Shown here piece by piece: positions 61,950-64,000 of a stretch of DNA of 64,000 bases. This DNA comes from Christensenella sp. UBA2853 (GTDB taxonomy: Bacteria; Bacillota; Clostridia; Christensenellales; Aristaeellaceae). A program made the translations under genes and the position numbers. The stretch lies in assembly GCA_002350845.1 (NCBI GenBank), contig DEFL01000033.1:140848-204847 (forward strand). Direction: 5' to 3'. Position 1 is the first letter of the stretch. Each line of letters opens with the position of its first letter. The notes beneath the pieces are model-generated. The model was not told the origin of the DNA and made no database searches. It was given only the letters and a program-made list of their open reading frames with translations.

Positions 61950-62954
61950 TTATTCTTTTTCCCGATATAAATGGCAGGCCACAAGATGCCCTTCCATGTC
62001 CTCCTGCAGAATGGGTTTTTCCCGTTTGCAGCGTTCCATACAATGTGCGCACCGGGGATGGAAGGGACAGCCCGTTGGCGGATTCATGGGAGAAGGCACG
62101 TCGCCTTTGAGCACGATGCGCTCCTTTTTTTCATGAAGGACCGGAACAGGCACTGCGCTGAGCAATGCCTGGGTGTATGGATGCATGGGATGTGCATACA
62201 GTGCCTCGGAATCCGCCAGCTCCACTATATTCCCCAGGTACATCACAGCAATGCGGTCGGACATATACTGTACGACGCTCAGATCATGCGCGATGAAAAA
62301 GAACGTAACTCCGGTTTCCCGCTGCAGGCGGCGCATCAGATTGAGCAGCTGCGCCTGGATGGATACGTCCAATGCGGAAACAGGTTCGTCACAAATGATA
62401 AGCTTTGGCTCCATCACCAGAGCTTTGGCCACGCAGATCCGCTGGCGCTGACCACCGGAAAACTCATGCGGATACCGATACATATACTCCGGTTGAAGAT
62501 TCACGCGTTTCAGCGCATCGGCTATCATTTGTGTGCGCTTCTCCCTGCTGCCTCCTCCGATACCATGAACGCGCATGGGTTCGTCGAACGCTTCGCGTAT
62601 GGTATGCACCGGATTGAGTGATGCATAAGGATCCTGAAAAACAATCTGTATTTTTCGACGCAGCGCAAAACTGGTTTTCCTGTCCAGTTTGAGCAGGTCT
62701 TTCATTTCTTCATCGTCACGAAAAAGCAGTTCCCCTTCCGTCGGCTTCAGGAGACGCACAATGCATTTCCCCAGTGTTGTTTTACCGCATCCCGATTCAC
62801 CTACGACGCCGAAGGTTTCTCCGGAATAAATATCCAGTGAAACATCGCTGACCGCTTTCACGCTCGGTTTCTTTTTTTCAAACAGGCGGCGGTTTGGCTG
62901 ATACTCCATTGTCAGGTGCCGGATACTCAGCAGTATTTCCCTGTTTTCAGCCAT
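61950..62954 (-). CDS. Oligopeptide/oligosaccharide ABC ATPase, OppF type
   Basis: This 334-residue ATPase has Walker A GESGCGKTT, signature FSGGQRQRI, Walker B LIICDEPVSALDVS, and the C-terminal Opp-type cysteine cluster (TGCPFHPRCAHCMERC), which may hold an iron-sulphur cluster. It pairs with the OppD-type ATPase upstream. The start at 62954 overlaps the OppD gene by eight bases, with a GGGGGC site there. In this operon the load may be an oligosaccharide rather than a peptide. Confidence 0.9.
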   Translation of the reverse strand: MAENREILLSIRHLTMEYQPNRRLFEKKKPSVKAVSDVSLDIYSGETFGVVGESGCGKTTLGKCIVRLLKPTEGELLFRDDEEMKDLLKLDRKTSFALRRKIQIVFQDPYASLNPVHTIREAFDEPMRVHGIGGGSREKRTQMIADALKRVNLQPEYMYRYPHEFSGGQRQRICVAKALVMEPKLIICDEPVSALDVSIQAQLLNLMRRLQRETGVTFFFIAHDLSVVQYMSDRIAVMYLGNIVELADSEALYAHPMHPYTQALLSAVPVPVLHEKKERIVLKGDVPSPMNPPTGCPFHPRCAHCMERCKREKPILQEDMEGHLVACHLYREKE

Positions 62955-63963
62955 TCGATTTGCCCCCTTCTTCGTAGAGCAGACAGCGAACGCGATGCCC
63001 GGCTTCAACCACGGTGTCTTTAGGAAAACGCTGGAAACACTCCGGTCTGGCAGATTCACACCGCTCCGCAAATTCACACCCGGTGAATACGGTGGAAGCG
63101 TCAGGGGTTGTTCCTTCTATGACCGTCAGTTCCCGATCCTTGTTCATGCCCAGCACAGGCACTGATTTCATGAGCGCTTTTGTGTAGGGATGCATGGGAT
63201 TCGCAAAGATCTGCTCGACAGAACCGAACTCCACCACACGTCCCATATACATCACAGCCACATCATCGGCAACCTCTACGACAATTCCCATATTATGAGT
63301 AATCAGGATGACGGAGGTCCCGTAGTTTTTCTGCATTCTCCGGATCAGGTCCAATATCTGTGCCTGTATGGTTACGTCAAGCGCTGTGGTCGGTTCATCG
63401 GCAATCAGCAGGGTGGGATTGCAGATCATGGCAATTGCGATCATGATTCGCTGTTTCATTCCACCGGAAAACTCATGCGGATACTGGTCATAACGGATTT
63501 CAGGATTGGGTATGCCCAATTCTCCCAGCAGACGAATGATCCGTGCTTTTCCTTCAGCCCTGTCGACTTTCTCATGCTTTTTCAGCATTTCCATGATCTG
63601 GCTCCCGACGGTATACACCGGGTTCAGTGTTGACATCGGGTCCTGAAAGATCATGGAGATTTCCTTGCCTCGGATTGCCCGTATCCTGGAGCCGTTGCGT
63701 TTATAATCGCTGAGTGTTTCACATGCCCCGGACGGTGTGTAATAATCGATAGAACCGCCTGCAATCATGCCGTTTGGCGGAAGCAGCTGCATAATGGAAT
63801 GTGCTGTCACGCTTTTGCCGCACCCTGACTCCCCCACAATGCACAGCGTTTTGCCGCGCCGCACATCAAAGGTGACACCATTGACGGCATGGACTGTTTT
63901 CCTTCCAACTTTGAAATCTGTTTTCAGATCCTGTACACGCAGGATATACTCTTTCTCTTGCAT
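62947..63963 (-). CDS. Oligopeptide/oligosaccharide ABC ATPase, OppD type
   Basis: This 338-residue ATPase has Walker A GESGCGKSV, signature FSGGMKQRI, Walker B LLIADEPTTALDVT and the C-terminal cysteine motif GCEFAERCESARPEC. It is the usual first ATPase of Opp/Dpp importers. The start at 63963 follows AGGAG, ten bases after the stop of a permease gene that runs off the right edge. Confidence 0.9.
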   Translation of the reverse strand: MQEKEYILRVQDLKTDFKVGRKTVHAVNGVTFDVRRGKTLCIVGESGCGKSVTAHSIMQLLPPNGMIAGGSIDYYTPSGACETLSDYKRNGSRIRAIRGKEISMIFQDPMSTLNPVYTVGSQIMEMLKKHEKVDRAEGKARIIRLLGELGIPNPEIRYDQYPHEFSGGMKQRIMIAIAMICNPTLLIADEPTTALDVTIQAQILDLIRRMQKNYGTSVILITHNMGIVVEVADDVAVMYMGRVVEFGSVEQIFANPMHPYTKALMKSVPVLGMNKDRELTVIEGTTPDASTVFTGCEFAERCESARPECFQRFPKDTVVEAGHRVRCLLYEEGGKSNG

Positions 63964-63973
63964 AGGCAGTCTC

Positions 63974-64000
63974 CTACTTGCTGGATGGGTCCAGCGCATC
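63974..64000 (-). CDS. C-terminal end of an OppC/DppC-type permease
   Basis: Only the last eight codons and the TAG are inside the window. They read DALDPSSK, the characteristic C-terminus of OppC/DppC permeases (DALDP). Its place directly before OppD and OppF supports the call. The rest of the transporter should lie beyond 64000. Confidence 0.65.
   Translation of the reverse strand, partial: DALDPSSK

Overview
The window looks like chromosomal DNA of a GC-rich, carbohydrate-degrading Bacillota (Clostridia), probably a gut anaerobe. The reasons are strong AGGAGG-type ribosome binding sites, TTGACA-N17-TATAAT-type promoters, many glycoside hydrolases in tight operons, and families common in gut Clostridia (DUF3795, TIGR04076, Amt-PII, HTH-desulfoferrodoxin). 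I see no rRNA, tRNA, CRISPR array, prophage or insertion sequence. The species cannot be named from the sequence. All family calls come from reading the proteins; no database search was run.

Layout. 0-3.2 kb: the N-terminal end of a molybdopterin-binding protein, a GltD-like oxidoreductase and a serine hydrolase. 3.2-5.5 kb: a GH51 arabinofuranosidase. 5.6-10.6 kb: an Fbp/Fut-type binding-protein ABC importer with two ATPases. 10.7-16.3 kb: a GH78-type enzyme, an ammonium channel fused to a PII protein, and a GH43 enzyme. 16.4-28.7 kb: an iron-acquisition region. It holds an FMN-binding lipoprotein, two small regulators (AraC-type HTH and DtxR-like), and a nine-gene plus-strand operon: FTR1/FetM, P19/FetP, DUF2318, FtsX-type permease, a second permease with an embedded FMN-binding domain, ATPase, DUF4418, third permease, second ATPase. 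Five copies of a TTAG-N6-CTAA palindrome lie in its control regions.

28.7-40.1 kb: a six-gene glycan operon (GPH transporter, GH2, TIM-barrel isomerase, GH78, GH43, GH1) with a divergent AraC regulator. 40.2-42.3 kb: a GH36 alpha-galactosidase. 42.5-53.7 kb: an accessory stretch of small, mostly single-function genes. These include a CAT-like acetyltransferase, lipoprotein, hydrolase, ICMT-like methyltransferase, GNATs, a frameshifted flavodoxin-like pseudogene, an HTH-desulfoferrodoxin regulator, a PfkB kinase, DUF1697, and two different DUF3795 fusions. 53.7-55.9 kb: a TetR-MATE efflux operon with a large operator palindrome. 56.1-64 kb: an operon running off the right edge with Opp/Dpp-type ABC genes, a DapA-family aldolase, an EamA transporter, GDPD, a GH94 phosphorylase and a HAD phosphatase.

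The most interesting part is 16.4-28.7 kb. It resembles the Campylobacter P19 / E. coli FetMP iron systems, but it adds two predicted flavinylated extracytoplasmic domains, one inside an ABC permease. Its local DtxR-like protein has lost every metal ligand I can align. I read it as a redox-coupled iron importer with unusual regulation.
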